A stretch of DNA of 64,000 nucleotides from Anaerolineales bacterium. Its GTDB lineage: Bacteria > Chloroflexota > Anaerolineae > Anaerolineales > E44-bin32. How positions within the stretch are numbered: the stretch's first letter is position 1; every line of letters begins with the position of its first letter. The stretch spans positions 1 through 64,000 of the forward strand of contig JARGGH010000018.1 in the NCBI GenBank assembly GCA_029210945.1, given 5' to 3'. Position numbers and translations under genes: made by a program. The notes beneath the pieces are model-generated. The model was given only the letters and a program-made list of their open reading frames with translations, had not been told where the DNA came from and did no database searches. Of this stretch, positions 16,833 through 25,358 are shown piece after piece.

Positions 16833-16860
16833 TTGACATACATTGTATGATGGATATAGG
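16833..16860 (+). promoter_or_regulatory. Promoter-like sequence before the stem-closed element
   Basis: A consensus -35 hexamer TTGACA (16833-16838) is followed at 16 bp by TATAGG (16855-16860), with a 13-bp dyad CATACA-T-TGTATG in between. No gene starts downstream, so if it is used the transcript would be the element at 16859-16982. Confidence 0.3.
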
Positions 16861-16982
16861 AGTGAGCGGTAATCACGGGTCCAAGTACCGGGCTGAGATC
16901 ATTGTCCCGGAGCGTCAGGACAGGCTCCACGCCTAGGATCCCGAAATCGGGAGCGCTAATCTCATTGTGAGCCGTTCACTCC
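16859..16982. other. 124-bp element closed by 12-bp inverted repeat (MITE or structured RNA)
   Basis: The ends GGAGTGAGCGGT and GCCGTTCACTCC pair over 12 positions (two G-U type pairs if RNA). Internal helices are possible: TGAGAT/ATCTCA, GGAGC/GCTCC and TCCCG-AAAT-CGGGA. A pyrimidine-rich run (TCTTCTTTT) follows the right end. No known RNA family was recognised and no target-site duplication is visible, so a mobile miniature element and an RNA gene both remain possible. Confidence 0.4.
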
Positions 16983-17334
16983 TCTTCTTTTGCTCACAAC
17001 CAAGATTTGTGTTCTGGTCACCTGGCCCATAGCTTAGCCAGCATAGAACACGCCGCCGGCGAGATGCGGCCCCCACCGAGCGCGCAATTCGATGCTGGGA
17101 CCACGGCGCAGACTGGCCGGTTGGCGCTGCTCGATCCAATCGTGCTCGCAATCAGCGCGAGCGCTGGCACATGCTGTGGCGTCTACTTCATCGGAATGCC
17201 CAGCTTTCAAATGGCATACCAAGATGATCCGCCGCAAGTGTTCTATTGGACCCAGTGCGCCCGGAGAAAAGCGCTCCTTCGATAGACCTTAACAACTGGA
17301 TGGGTTAAGGCTCATGTGATAGATGTGTGCTGCG

Positions 17335-18669
17335 TCACGATTTTCCTGCATCCACCAGATCGTCCGTATAATCAATGTCTTGCAGGGCATCATCGCCTGC
17401 CGGGACCGCCTCGATCTGATAGCGTGAGAAAAGCTTCTTCGCACCACGATCGCCGGTCAGCTCAGAGAATGCCGAAAAGGTGACACGGTCGAACAGCACA
17501 GGATTTCCCCATTCACCCTCCACCTGCGGCGCGACGACCGGTGCCAGCGTCTCGGCGTGGCGATCGATGAGCTCGTCTATCAACCCGGAGTCAACCCTGG
17601 GCATATCGCCCAGTGGGAAGACCGCCGCCTCGACACCACCGGCGACCGCCCCCAATCCAGCCTGGACCGATGTGCTCTGTCCTTGCTTCCAATCCTGGTT
17701 CTGAACAATCTCATAGCCCTCGTGATCGACGTTCGCCAGAACCTTTTCGTGTTCATGCCCCACGACCAGCAGCCTGCGGTGCGCCTTGCTCGCCCTCGCG
17801 GCGTCCATCACATGTTGAAGAATGGGCTTCCCGTTCCATTCCTGCAGCAGCTTATTTCGTTTGAAACGCTTCGATTCGCCAGCGGCAAGCACGATCGCCG
17901 CCACCCGGCCGCGCACCTCGCGCACCGGCTCTTTCGCCTGCACGACGCCGATCAGCACGCTCTTGATCTTCGGCTCCTCGAGTACAAGCTCGGCGATTCG
18001 CCGGGCTGTCTTGAGCCTATCTTTCGTGGTGACCTTGTTGATTAAAACTCTAAGGACAGCGTGCAAGGGCAATTCCTTCAAACTGCCGGAGGGATGCTTC
18101 AAGAGGCTTGCAACGTGCTCGACCGTCAACTCCGTCCCGGATTCAACATCCAGCAGACTGCGCAGTTGGTCTGATCGATGGACAAGGTCGCTCTCGACGC
18201 TTTCACCAACGGCGTCAATCCCCACGACGGAAACCAGCAGGTCGAGGTTGTGCGGGAGCGCCGGCTCGTGCTCCGCCGGCGCCTTCAGCGAGCGCCCTGC
18301 AGCCCCGTCCGCTTCGATCAGAAGGACGACCTTCTTCTCCCGGGAGAACTCGATGACGTCTTGCAGCTGCGCGAGAGGCAGGCCATCCCACTTGGGTTCG
18401 TCCGGGATCCGGGGGGCGGTCAGCAGCAGTGTGCGATCTCGATCCCAATCGGATAGCGCAGAGAGCAGCCCGCCGGCGTCCTCGATAATCTTATGTTCGT
18501 CGGCGATATCTTTCTCATCCAACGCCAACTTGGTGGAGGTCGTGATCAATACCGGCATATCGCCGGCAAGTTCCTTAACCAGCCGGCGGATAGCGCTCGT
18601 CTTACCGCCCGCCCCGACGAACGCAATGACCTGTCCGGCTTCGACCCGCAGTGCCCAGGATAGTTCCAT
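17335..18669 (-). CDS. YqeC-MocA fusion: Se-hydroxylase accessory / Mo-cofactor nucleotidyltransferase
   Basis: About 444 aa in two parts. Residues ~1-250 match YqeC, the P-loop accessory protein of selenium-dependent molybdenum hydroxylases (VIAFVGAGGKTSAIRRL, then TTSTKLAL, then LLIEADGAAGRSLKAPAEHEP). Residues ~255-440 match MocA-type molybdenum cofactor cytidylyltransferase (AAIVLAAGESKRFKRNKLL, then LPLGDMPRV, then GNPVLFD). In other bacteria these are usually separate genes. The ATG at 18669 follows the YqeB stop after one base, so it is translationally coupled; frame upstream of it lies inside yqeB. Probable role: maturation and insertion of the Mo (and labile Se) cofactor for the hydroxylases nearby. 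It is the last gene of the island. Confidence 0.88.
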   Translation of the reverse strand: MELSWALRVEAGQVIAFVGAGGKTSAIRRLVKELAGDMPVLITTSTKLALDEKDIADEHKIIEDAGGLLSALSDWDRDRTLLLTAPRIPDEPKWDGLPLAQLQDVIEFSREKKVVLLIEADGAAGRSLKAPAEHEPALPHNLDLLVSVVGIDAVGESVESDLVHRSDQLRSLLDVESGTELTVEHVASLLKHPSGSLKELPLHAVLRVLINKVTTKDRLKTARRIAELVLEEPKIKSVLIGVVQAKEPVREVRGRVAAIVLAAGESKRFKRNKLLQEWNGKPILQHVMDAARASKAHRRLLVVGHEHEKVLANVDHEGYEIVQNQDWKQGQSTSVQAGLGAVAGGVEAAVFPLGDMPRVDSGLIDELIDRHAETLAPVVAPQVEGEWGNPVLFDRVTFSAFSELTGDRGAKKLFSRYQIEAVPAGDDALQDIDYTDDLVDAGKS

Positions 18670-18670
18670 C

Positions 18671-19492
18671 TCAGCCGCCCAACGCTTTGCGAATCGCTTC
18701 GAATGACAGCAGCGCTTCGAGGACCCCGCCCCCGACTGCCAGAGCTTTATCCGACACCGTGAAGCAGTGCTCGACAACACCGCGCGGGTCCAGATCGCCG
18801 ACTTTCATCCCTGTTTTGACGGGCAGTCCATCGTGGATCAGCCCGCGCAGCACGCCGTCGAAAGGTGCCTGAACCGGGCGCTCGCCGACGCGCGCCAGCA
18901 CATCTCCATCTTTCACCACCGTCCCGATCTCCAAGCCGCCCGTGAGAACGCCGTCCGCAGGCGCCCGCAGCACGCGGTCGCCCCGATAATCCCCCACCGC
19001 CTCGGGCACACCGGTGTCTTCCTCTGCCGGGCCATCCCAGATCACGCGCCCCATCGCATGCCCGCGGTTGGTCTCGATCACGGCATGACAGTCGAGCCCT
19101 GCCGTGAAGCCCGGACCGAGACCAATGACGACTTCACCCGTTTCAATCGTCCGTTCTGGCTGTCTCTTGCGCATGCGCGCATCCACGATCGCAGCCAGTC
19201 TTACGTCTTCCCGAACTCGTGCTTGTGGGTCGATCATGACAGGGACGACATGCTCGCGCAGCGCGCTCGCGATCTCGGTGAGGGCTTGCACCCGGCGACC
19301 GGTCACTTCCTCGACCTGCACTTCACCAGTGTAAATCGCCTCGGCGAACGCCACCGCCCGCCGCACGGCGAGCGGCTGCTTAATCTCGGCGATCAGCGCC
19401 GCGAAGCCAGAGCGGTGCAGCCGCAGCGCGACTCCACTGGCGAGATCACCGCCCCCACGGATCAAGACGAGCGGTCGGGGTGAATTCAGCAA
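18671..19492 (-). CDS. yqeB: YqeB/EF2563-type selenium-dependent molybdenum hydroxylase system protein
   Basis: 273 aa. The N-terminus LVLIRGGGDLASGVALRLHRSGF is a Rossmann-like nucleotide-binding start. The middle (IGLGPGFTAGLDCHAVIETNRGHAMGRVIW) and the C-terminal beta-rich, biotinyl-like segment (LRAPADGVL, VGDVLARVG, LRGLIHDGLPVKTGMKVGDLDPRG) match the EF2563 family. These proteins mark genomes with selenium-dependent molybdenum hydroxylases and are thought to act in labile Se-Mo cofactor maturation. It begins 2 bp after the Mo-subunit gene and is coupled to yqeC-mocA. Confidence 0.92.
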   Translation of the reverse strand: MLNSPRPLVLIRGGGDLASGVALRLHRSGFAALIAEIKQPLAVRRAVAFAEAIYTGEVQVEEVTGRRVQALTEIASALREHVVPVMIDPQARVREDVRLAAIVDARMRKRQPERTIETGEVVIGLGPGFTAGLDCHAVIETNRGHAMGRVIWDGPAEEDTGVPEAVGDYRGDRVLRAPADGVLTGGLEIGTVVKDGDVLARVGERPVQAPFDGVLRGLIHDGLPVKTGMKVGDLDPRGVVEHCFTVSDKALAVGGGVLEALLSFEAIRKALGG

Positions 19493-19494
19493 CC

Positions 19495-21714
19495 TTAAAG
19501 TTTTCCTAACCCTTTGAGGATCCTCTCGGCGGTCAGCGGAAAATCATCGAACCAGACACCCACGGCGTCATGCACCGCAGCCGTGATCGCCGGGGCGAGC
19601 GGGATAAATGGCATCTCGGCCATCCCGCGCGCCCCCCACGGGCCGATCGGATCAGGAATCTCCAGGATGACGGACTGCACCCGATCGGGGATATCGAGGA
19701 TCGTCGGAATTAAGTAGGTCGACATCTGGTCGGTCTGTACGTAGCCGCCCTCCTGCTTGAAATCCTCCAGCACGGCGTAGCCCGCAGCCTGAACGACGCC
19801 ACCTTCGATCTGCCCTTCGACCTGCTGGGGATTGAGCGCTTTGCCGACATCATTCGCCGAGACCACATCGATGATTTGCAGTTCCCCCGTTTCGGTGTCC
19901 ACCTCAACGGTTACCGTCTGGGCGACGTAGCCGTACGCAAAGTTAGGGTTGGATTCGCCCGTCTCTGGATCCAGCGGCGTCGTCGCCGGGGGCTTGTATT
20001 CATACTTCGCGATCGCCGGTCGTTCCTCGCCGCGCCATTTCTCAAGCGCGGCCTCGGCTGCGCCGCGAATCGCGTTGCCCGACATGAACGTCATGCGCGA
20101 GGCGGAGGATGAACCCGAATTACCCGTCGTGGCGGTGTCGGACACGATCAGGCGAACTTTTTCAAGCGGCACACCGACCGCTTCGGCCGCCATCTGGGCC
20201 ATCACGGTGTGAGCCCCCTGCCCGACATCTGCCCCCGCCTGATGGAGCACGACCTCTTCAATCTCAGAACCTCCGTGAAGCTCAATCTCAGCCCAAGCAC
20301 GCTCCGGGGCGCCAAACGAAAAACCGACGTTTTTAAAGCCGCAGGCAAAGCCGATGCCGCGCATCCGTGATCCCCGATCGACGACGTCGGCCTGCGGATC
20401 GGAAGGCTTCAGCCAACCTGCATCGCTCTGCTCCCATCCTGCCTTCCTGGCGGCCGAGGCAACCACCTCGGTGATGCTCACGCCTTCAGGCAGCGGTGTG
20501 TTCACGGAGAGCAGCGAGCCTTCCCTGAGCAGGTTTCGCATGCGGATTTCGACCGGATCGATGCCCAACGCTTCGGCGATTTTTTCCATCTGCGCTTCGG
20601 CTGCAAACGCGCCCTGCGGGCCGCCGAAACCGCGGAACGCGCCTCCGGGGATATGATTCGTATAAACGGAGTACGCATCGACATGGACATTCGGAATTTC
20701 ATACGGACCGGTGCACATCAGTGTGGCATTGCCGAGCACCTTCGTCGAGGTATAGGCATAGGCACCGCCGTCCTGGATGACCTCCACCTCAGCGGCGGTG
20801 ACGTGGCCTTCTCGATCTGCGCCCCACTTCGCACGCAGGACAAATGGATGGCGTTTATGATGACCGAAGATCGACTCTTGACGGGACCAGACGATCTTGA
20901 CCGGGCGATCCACGCCGCGCTCGTGCAGCCGCATGACCGCCAGCGCCAGCACGATTTGAACCGACAGATCTTCCCGGCCTCCAAACGCCCCGCCGATCGC
21001 CGGGTAGATTACGCGGATTTTCTCCAATGACACGCCCAGCGCATGGGCGATCTGCTCCTGATCCTCATGCGTCCATTGGCCGGCGACCTCCACCGTGATC
21101 CGGTCTTCTTCATCGATATACGCCAGCCCCGCCTCCGGCTGCAGGTAGGCATGTTCCTGCGCCGGCGTGTGGTACTCAGATTCTACAGCCACGGCGGCAT
21201 CCTCAAATGCCTTCCCCACATCGCCTTTGCGTATCCGGTAGTGGCAGAAAACATTGCTCTTATTATCCGGGTGCACCATCTCGCTTGAAGCCTGCATCGC
21301 TTCGACCGGATCGAGCACGACCGGCAAATCTTCGAATTCCACGACGATCTCGCCAAGCGCCTTTTCCGCGATCGCCTCGCTCTCCGCCACGACAACTGCG
21401 ATCTGATCACCGACGAAACGCACCCGGTCTGCGTAGGGTTTCTCAGAACCCGGACCGCAGAGAACGGGCTGATCCGGCATGATCAAACCGTATTCGTTTA
21501 CCGGAACGTCGCCGGCGGTCAGAACGCAGAGCACACCCTCCACAGCCTCCGCCCCCGAGACGTCGAGGTGAGTGATGCGCGCGTGCGGGCGCCCGGCAAA
21601 GAGGATTTTCATGTGCGCCTGATCCGGCCGGTTAAGATCGCCAGGAAAGAGCGTCTCGCCCGTCACTTTGCCGTGGGCGTCGATGCGCAGTGATGATTCG
21701 CCAATCAGCGTCAT
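19495..21714 (-). CDS. Xanthine dehydrogenase family, Mo-binding subunit
   Basis: 739 aa, the molybdopterin-cytosine-dinucleotide binding subunit of a molybdenum hydroxylase. Motifs: GGAFGGREDLSVQ, GAFRGFGGPQGAFAAE, Ser/Gly-rich GNSGSSSASRMT, and the C-terminal catalytic-Glu region ARGMAEMPFIPLAP. It lacks FeS domains; its partner is the FAD-FeS fusion 2.2 kb upstream (23910-25337), separated by two uncharacterised genes. AGGAG is upstream of the ATG. The substrate is not identifiable from sequence; xanthine or another N-heterocycle is likely given the purine-related neighbours. Confidence 0.92.
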   Translation of the reverse strand: MTLIGESSLRIDAHGKVTGETLFPGDLNRPDQAHMKILFAGRPHARITHLDVSGAEAVEGVLCVLTAGDVPVNEYGLIMPDQPVLCGPGSEKPYADRVRFVGDQIAVVVAESEAIAEKALGEIVVEFEDLPVVLDPVEAMQASSEMVHPDNKSNVFCHYRIRKGDVGKAFEDAAVAVESEYHTPAQEHAYLQPEAGLAYIDEEDRITVEVAGQWTHEDQEQIAHALGVSLEKIRVIYPAIGGAFGGREDLSVQIVLALAVMRLHERGVDRPVKIVWSRQESIFGHHKRHPFVLRAKWGADREGHVTAAEVEVIQDGGAYAYTSTKVLGNATLMCTGPYEIPNVHVDAYSVYTNHIPGGAFRGFGGPQGAFAAEAQMEKIAEALGIDPVEIRMRNLLREGSLLSVNTPLPEGVSITEVVASAARKAGWEQSDAGWLKPSDPQADVVDRGSRMRGIGFACGFKNVGFSFGAPERAWAEIELHGGSEIEEVVLHQAGADVGQGAHTVMAQMAAEAVGVPLEKVRLIVSDTATTGNSGSSSASRMTFMSGNAIRGAAEAALEKWRGEERPAIAKYEYKPPATTPLDPETGESNPNFAYGYVAQTVTVEVDTETGELQIIDVVSANDVGKALNPQQVEGQIEGGVVQAAGYAVLEDFKQEGGYVQTDQMSTYLIPTILDIPDRVQSVILEIPDPIGPWGARGMAEMPFIPLAPAITAAVHDAVGVWFDDFPLTAERILKGLGKL

Positions 21715-21762
21715 TGCTTGCTCCTGTATTTCACAGATTTGGTTCCAGCGCGTGCCATGCCA

Positions 21763-23469
21763 TCATGAACGCAGCTGTTCGATCTCCAGGTTAAATATGC
21801 GCCGCAATATTGCGACGCTGGTTGCATAGGTCGGGTCCATCCCGAAGTAGGAAAGTGAGCCCGCTCCCAAGTTCAGGCCCCTTGTTAGCGGCGTGTCCGA
21901 GGCGTAGTGCAGGATGCCCAGATCGAAAGGCAAGCCGTACAGATTGACGATCTCATTCGTCGGGTATCGCTTCGGACGGAATAATTCGTAGACGCTCGAG
22001 AGATACGGACCTGCTTCCATCTCAATATCGGTGTAGCCTTCGCGATAGAAAACATCCATGTACTGGGGTGTTTGCAGGAAGGTCCCGCGCACACTGACCG
22101 CCTTCTGGTTGTCAAGCACGGTCCCATATACCAGCTCATCACGAATGTCGCCGGCATTGAATGAGTTTTTAAAAAGGTAGGTGTTCTGTGAGTGCTCGTC
22201 ATGCACGACCGAGGGGATCATCACATCGCCGAGCACACCGTTCAGGATGGCGGCTTTGCCCATGATGTACACGCCGCGCATCTCGCCAAAGCGCGTGGCG
22301 ATATGCGAGAGGATGACATAAGCCGCCATGCCCAACGGGTAATCAATGTTCACGATCAAGGCCTCGCTCCTGGCCAATTCCTCATACCCCGGGACCTGAA
22401 GGCGCGGGTCAATACGATCCGGGATCATGTCCCGCAGCGAGAAGACCTGCACCTCAACATCGAAACCCGTTTGGCTGTGTACCCGCCTGACACCGGCCTC
22501 GATCTCCGCCTGTGCTCGATCAAGCCGCGCTTGTTTGCCGGCTTCTGAACGAACGAATTTCTTGAGCACGTAGTATAAGAAGTTCTCGCGGCTGGAAGGG
22601 ACCTCTCGCGCCTTGATGTCCTCCCATTCAACCAGCAAATCGCGGCACTCCGGTTCCTCCAGGTAGCGAACGAGATCTTCCTCGTGCCGCAAAGCGTAGC
22701 CGGAGATTAGATTGACAATGCTGTGGCCGTTGCTGGAGACAAAATACACGGGGCGATCCATCACCGAAGGGACCGCAGCTTCCACCTGCTCCCACCAGGT
22801 CTGTGTCGCCTGCCGGTAATCCATCAAAGAGCCCGCGAGCAGCCGTAAGCGGAACCGCTTCTCGTGGTCTGCAATAGCCTGCAGGGTCTTCCAGAAATCA
22901 GCCTCCCAGACTGTGCGCAGGCGTGCAACCTCCTCCGCTTCGATCCCAATCCCGGTCGCCAGAACCGCCAGCCCTTCTTCCGAATCGAGCGGGGATTCGA
23001 GGAATTTCCGGACCTGCTCACCCTGCAGCAGCCGGTGCAGTTTGTTCCACTCGATCTGGTACGCGGTGAGGACCGGCACCATGTCATCAATGTCCGAACG
23101 GCTGCCGATATAGCACGCCAGCGTCGATTCACCATCGAAGAAACTGCGGCGGCGGCGCGCTTTCGCGGCGACTTCCTGCCACGTCTCAATATCCCCGATG
23201 CCCCGCTTAATAAATGCCCACAGACTCTGCCCGAGCACCACCCGGTCCACATCGACGATGCACTCTGGCAAACGCAGCGAGCTGTAAATCAAAGCAGAGA
23301 TATCCGGCGTCAGCGCGCGCGCTGCAAGGTGCAGCGATGAACCCATATTGGCGTGTACTTCTTCCAGGGAACGTACGCTCACATCGGTCGTCGAGCGCAG
23401 CAGCGAGTAGTACGTGCGGATATAGAGTTCGATCTCTTCAGAGCCCGTCCGGGGGACTTGTCGGTCCAT
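21763..23469 (-). CDS. Uncharacterised ~568-aa protein, nucleoside-phosphorylase-like C-terminus
   Basis: A soluble two-part protein. Residues ~1-320 are helical and charged, with no family I can name (possibly the DUF6909 group, from memory). Residues ~330-560 hold conserved-looking motifs: EALIVNIDYPLGMAAYVIL, FGEMRGVYIMGKAAILNG, VLGDVMIPSVVHDEHS and GYTDIEMEAGPYLSSVYEL. The GK-x-NG / GDVxIP / D-x-E-x-E-AG pattern recalls the nucleoside phosphorylase/AMP nucleosidase superfamily (GDVVIP and the terminal ME-A motif). It lies two bases after the preceding gene, between the subunits of a Mo hydroxylase, so a role in nucleoside or base handling is plausible but unproven. Confidence 0.7.
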   Translation of the reverse strand: MDRQVPRTGSEEIELYIRTYYSLLRSTTDVSVRSLEEVHANMGSSLHLAARALTPDISALIYSSLRLPECIVDVDRVVLGQSLWAFIKRGIGDIETWQEVAAKARRRRSFFDGESTLACYIGSRSDIDDMVPVLTAYQIEWNKLHRLLQGEQVRKFLESPLDSEEGLAVLATGIGIEAEEVARLRTVWEADFWKTLQAIADHEKRFRLRLLAGSLMDYRQATQTWWEQVEAAVPSVMDRPVYFVSSNGHSIVNLISGYALRHEEDLVRYLEEPECRDLLVEWEDIKAREVPSSRENFLYYVLKKFVRSEAGKQARLDRAQAEIEAGVRRVHSQTGFDVEVQVFSLRDMIPDRIDPRLQVPGYEELARSEALIVNIDYPLGMAAYVILSHIATRFGEMRGVYIMGKAAILNGVLGDVMIPSVVHDEHSQNTYLFKNSFNAGDIRDELVYGTVLDNQKAVSVRGTFLQTPQYMDVFYREGYTDIEMEAGPYLSSVYELFRPKRYPTNEIVNLYGLPFDLGILHYASDTPLTRGLNLGAGSLSYFGMDPTYATSVAILRRIFNLEIEQLRS

Positions 23470-23471
23470 GA

Positions 23472-23852
23472 TTAGCTCTTGCGCCGTCTCGGTCTGTTCG
23501 GCCGGCGTCTTGGTGGGGACGCATCCACTTCCGTCGGTTTAATCGGGAAGAGCAGCGCATAAATAAATGACAGCAAACCGTAGCTCAAAAGTAGGAACAG
23601 GAACGCGATGATCAGCCGCAGCAACAAACCGTCGCCCAGAAACGGTGCGAAGTCCGGGTTATAAGCCTCGTAAGGGAGGTTAATCCAGCCGTTCGTCGCG
23701 TTGGCGCGCACGAACCATCCCGCAAAGAAATAACCTCCCACAGAAAAACCCGCGATAATCAGGCAGCCAACCCCGCGCCAGATCGGGTTGATCTGCCCCC
23801 TCATCTCCCGCTCTTTATCCAATTGCCGGTATCGAAAGGTGTCTCGTCCCAT
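23472..23852 (-). CDS. Two-TM membrane protein, unknown
   Basis: About 126 aa. A charged N-terminus precedes two transmembrane helices (WRGVGCLIIAGFSVGGYFFAG and LLLRLIIAFLFLLLSYGLLSF); the tail is very basic and proline-rich (PPRRRPNRPRRRKS). GGGAGG is 5 bases before the chosen ATG; the frame is open to 23900 without ribosome site. The adjacent 568-aa protein begins two bases later, so the pair is probably functionally linked. Confidence 0.7.
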   Translation of the reverse strand: MGRDTFRYRQLDKEREMRGQINPIWRGVGCLIIAGFSVGGYFFAGWFVRANATNGWINLPYEAYNPDFAPFLGDGLLLRLIIAFLFLLLSYGLLSFIYALLFPIKPTEVDASPPRRRPNRPRRRKS

Positions 23853-23909
23853 GTTTACCTCCCGCTTGTAAATCGACCGTTCAGGCGGATCGACGTACAC
23901 ATCGTCAGC

Positions 23910-25337
23910 TTAAGCCTGCTGGTCTTCTAAAAGCTGCGCAGCGCGCTCGAACGCCGCGACGATCTTGTAGTAACCGGTGCAACGGCACAAGTTGCCCGTG
24001 ATCGACTGTTTGATTGCATCCAGGTCAGGGTCAGGACGCTCCTCGAGCAGCTTCGCCCCTGACATCAGGAATCCAGGCGTGCAGTAACCGCACTGAACAG
24101 CCCCCTCCTGAATGAAGCTCTGTTGGATGGGATGAAGTTCCCCGTCCGGGGCGAGCCCTTCGATCGTCACGATCTCAGCGTTGTGCGCCCTTGGTGCAGG
24201 CACCAGGCACGCCATCACGGCAGCGCCATCCAGATACACAGTGCATGCGCCGCACTCACCCTCCGCACAACCCTCTTTTGTCCCGGTCAGGTGACCTTCT
24301 TCACGCAGCAAGCGCAGCAGCGTCTTCTCATGACCGCTTTCAAACCGGTAGGGCTGCCCGTTGATCGTCGTCTCAATCGGGGTGCCGGATCGATGCTCAT
24401 AGGTGCTCTTGATCGGCTCAGTGATCATGGCGCGATTTGGCCCCCAAAGCATGACCGGCTTTTCGGGGATCACGCTGCGTTCGCTTCCCTCCGCGATACG
24501 TTTGAGCGCCCGGCGGGTGCACACCTCGACCATATAGCGCCGGTAAGCGGCCGAGCCGCGGATATCATCGATCGGCGCGGCGGCGTCCATCGCCAGGCGC
24601 GCTGCTTCTTGAATGTTTCCCTCGTCAAGCGGCTTGCCCTCCAGATACTTTTCCGCTTCGACAGCGTGGACAATCCTGGGGGCGACCGACCCGAGCGTGA
24701 TCTGAGCGGATTTGACGCCCCCGTCTGCCAGCACGACGACCACAGCCGCGTTCACGACGGAGATCGCCTGCGCCTTACGCAAGCCCAATTTATAGAAAGC
24801 GCTGCGCGATCCCTGCGGCGGGGCTGGAAAGGCGATGTCCACCAGGATCTCGTCCGGCTGCATGACCGTCTTGCGCACGCCTTCGTAGAACTCGTTCAGG
24901 CGGACAACACGCTCAGCTTTTGTCGAGCGCAGCGTCACCTGGGCGTCGAGCGCAGTCAGCGGCGTGATCGCATCGTTTGCCGGCGAGGCGGTGATTAGAT
25001 TGCCCGCAACGGTCGCCCGATTGCGGATCTGCGGTGCCCCGACCTCCCAGCAAGCATGTGCCAGGGCAAATGCATGTTCGCGGATCAGTTCAGACCCTGC
25101 GCAGTGGTTGTGCGTGACGAGAGGCCCAAGGTGGATCCACCCATCCTCGAGAGTGATCGAATCCAGCCCGGGGATGCGGGTGATATCGATCAATGTGTCC
25201 ACCCCGGGCCGCACACCGCGTTCGAGTTCCAGGATAAGATCTGTCGAACCGGCGATGATGCGCGCCTGCGGTCCTGCCTCCGCAAGCAGCTCAAGTGCAC
25301 GGTCGAGATTGCTTGGAGTGTAATAACGCTTCCACAT
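23910..25337 (-). CDS. Molybdenum hydroxylase FAD-binding / 2Fe-2S fusion subunit
   Basis: 475 aa. The N-terminal FAD domain (about 1-285; ARIIAGSTDLILELERG and ATVAGNLITASPANDA) is fused to a C-terminal 2Fe-2S protein (about 320-475) with both clusters: GCAEGECGACTVYLDG and CGYCTPGF plus NLCRCTGYY. The order FAD then FeS is the reverse of animal xanthine oxidase. It pairs with the separate Mo subunit at 19495. It passes electrons from the Mo centre via the FeS clusters to FAD and an acceptor such as NAD. AGGAGG lies upstream of the ATG. Confidence 0.92.
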   Translation of the reverse strand: MWKRYYTPSNLDRALELLAEAGPQARIIAGSTDLILELERGVRPGVDTLIDITRIPGLDSITLEDGWIHLGPLVTHNHCAGSELIREHAFALAHACWEVGAPQIRNRATVAGNLITASPANDAITPLTALDAQVTLRSTKAERVVRLNEFYEGVRKTVMQPDEILVDIAFPAPPQGSRSAFYKLGLRKAQAISVVNAAVVVVLADGGVKSAQITLGSVAPRIVHAVEAEKYLEGKPLDEGNIQEAARLAMDAAAPIDDIRGSAAYRRYMVEVCTRRALKRIAEGSERSVIPEKPVMLWGPNRAMITEPIKSTYEHRSGTPIETTINGQPYRFESGHEKTLLRLLREEGHLTGTKEGCAEGECGACTVYLDGAAVMACLVPAPRAHNAEIVTIEGLAPDGELHPIQQSFIQEGAVQCGYCTPGFLMSGAKLLEERPDPDLDAIKQSITGNLCRCTGYYKIVAAFERAAQLLEDQQA

Positions 25338-25358
25338 GAACGGCTCCCTTTGCCTCCT

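Larger units (their letters stand above)
16552..17334. other. Long gene-poor stretch between stress region and purine island
   Basis: Almost 0.8 kb without a credible gene. Short open frames on both strands lack ribosome sites and family matches. It contains the 124-bp stem-closed element at 16859-16982 described separately. Confidence 0.45.

Noticed and set aside
16582..16836. 84-codon plus-strand ORF and an antisense ORF in the gene-poor stretch
   Set aside because: No ribosome site, no hydrophobic or domain pattern, composition unlike neighbouring genes.
17034..17237. 67-codon minus-strand ORF with several Cys/His
   Set aside because: Cys/His spacing does not form a recognisable zinc finger, no ribosome site, overlaps other random frames.
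17822..18706. 294-codon plus-strand ORF opposite the yqeC-mocA fusion
   Set aside because: Ser/Arg-rich translation antisense to a gene with strong domain motifs; third-position GC artefact.
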